6,873 nucleotides of DNA from CAZOSF01 sp964582415 (GTDB taxonomy: Bacteria; Bacteroidota; Bacteroidia; Flavobacteriales; Flavobacteriaceae), in contig CAZOSF010000093.1 of the NCBI GenBank assembly GCA_964582415.1, positions 1 through 6,873 of the forward strand. The letters run 5' to 3'. Position numbers and translations under genes: made by a program. Below, piece after piece: positions 6,318 to 6,873 of the stretch (within the stretch, counting starts at the first letter, position 1; the number at the start of each line of letters is the position of its first letter). Under the pieces are notes generated by a model that was not told where the DNA came from, did not search any database, and saw only the letters and a list, made by a program, of their open reading frames with translations.

Positions 6318-6873
6318 CTAGGCTGTTACTTTTCGTCTGTAGTGGTATAAAATTCGCTTGGTACCTGGAATTTCGACCTTCTTCTCCATTTTGTAAAAAT
6401 GGGCATATCCCGCCTCAAAATGGGGTACATTATAAAAATCGAAGTGGTTGATAAATTCCCGCTTACGCATCAACAAGGAAGTCACCCAAGAATCTTCGCG
6501 AGTGGGAAACTCAATAATCAAGTCTTTGGCGAAGGAGGCAAAGAATTCGGCCGACTTTTCAAAGGGAACATTTCCGGAGAGCGTCATATGATGAATCAAG
6601 GCAAGGGCCATCGTTACGTCGGGCGCATATTCTTTCAATCGATCGATCAAAGAAGTCCTTTCCGTATTGTTAAACCCTATTCCCGGAGCCGGCTGTAAAA
6701 CATCACAAACAAACGGCAACATATTGCTTTCATGGTTATCCTGCACCTGATGGTAATTATAATCGACTGCATTGGTATCGATGTCGGTCACCAAAACGTG
6801 TTCCACAGCATCCAAGACAGTACGGGCAAAGGTTCCGTCATTACCACCGATGTCGATCAATTTCTTCGGCTTT
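6318..6873 (-). CDS. NoeA-like class I SAM-dependent methyltransferase, C-terminal 184 residues (5' end outside window)
   Basis: The frame is open to the right edge. The residues KPKK directly precede LIDIGGNDGTF, so the TTG at 6860 is an internal Leu codon and the true start lies outside the window. LIDIGGNDGTFAR is the glycine-rich SAM-binding motif I, and VLVTDIDTNAVDY supplies the acidic residue expected to bind the SAM ribose. The region LPFVCDVLQPAPGIGF, the MALALIHHMTLSGNVPF segment, LIIEFPTREDSWV and the C-terminal KRILYHYRRK match a methyltransferase family that includes the rhizobial nodulation protein NoeA and enzymes of O-antigen or capsule loci. The likely role is methylation of a sugar or glycan precursor in the cytoplasm; the acceptor is unknown. 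The TAG stop is followed directly by the ATG of the sulfatase-like gene, which indicates one operon. The missing N-terminal portion may carry a further domain, since several family members are much longer than what is visible. Confidence 0.8.
   Translation of the reverse strand, partial: KPKKLIDIGGNDGTFARTVLDAVEHVLVTDIDTNAVDYNYHQVQDNHESNMLPFVCDVLQPAPGIGFNNTERTSLIDRLKEYAPDVTMALALIHHMTLSGNVPFEKSAEFFASFAKDLIIEFPTREDSWVTSLLMRKREFINHFDFYNVPHFEAGYAHFYKMEKKVEIPGTKRILYHYRRKVTA

Noticed and set aside
6858..6860. TTG as the methyltransferase start codon
   Set aside because: The frame continues upstream to the window edge, and the SAM-binding motif would start at residue 2, leaving no room for the preceding strand. 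The gene must begin outside the window.
1..6873. Insertion sequences, CRISPR arrays, tRNA or rRNA genes
   Set aside because: No transposase motifs, long inverted repeats, regularly spaced repeats or recognisable RNA gene sequences were seen, and coding genes occupy nearly all of the window.

Overview
The window looks like part of a surface-polysaccharide (O-antigen or capsule type) biosynthesis locus from a member of the Bacteroidota, probably a flavobacterium-like organism. This is inferred from protein flavour: the acyltransferase, the QdtB/FdtB-like aminotransferase and the two flippases all resemble Bacteroidota families. Start codons also lack clear Shine-Dalgarno sequences, and the base composition is moderately AT-rich. 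A run of 100 Ns points to a draft or metagenome scaffold.

All seven supported genes lie on the minus strand, so transcription runs from high to low coordinates. In that order they are: (1) the C-terminal part of a NoeA-like SAM methyltransferase, cut by the right edge; (2) and (3) two tandem paralogous membrane proteins of the alkaline phosphatase/sulfatase superfamily, the first interrupted by the N run; (4) a 130-bp intergenic stretch; (5) a FemAB/GNAT-type acyltransferase; (6) a PLP-dependent sugar aminotransferase of the QdtB/FdtB type; (7) a WzxE-like lipid-linked oligosaccharide flippase; and (8) the N-terminus of a second, different flippase-like protein, cut by the left edge. Junctions are extremely tight: a stop followed directly by a start, a 4-nt gap, two ATGA overlaps, and a TAA directly followed by TTG. 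The 130-bp stretch is the only real break, and it may separate two transcription units or hold an internal promoter.

The genes suggest a division of labour. The aminotransferase and acyltransferase would make a nucleotide-activated N-acylated amino-deoxy sugar in the cytoplasm. The flippases would move undecaprenyl-linked repeat units across the inner membrane. The two membrane sulfatase-fold proteins would act outside the membrane, perhaps adding or removing a phosphate-containing or other substituent. The methyltransferase would methylate a glycan or a precursor. No glycosyltransferase, polymerase, RmlA/RmlB or ketoisomerase is visible, so the locus must extend on both sides. The most notable features are the paralogous sulfatase-like pair, the two adjacent flippases, and an acyltransferase-aminotransferase-flippase order that mirrors wecD-wecE-wzxE of the enterobacterial common antigen locus.
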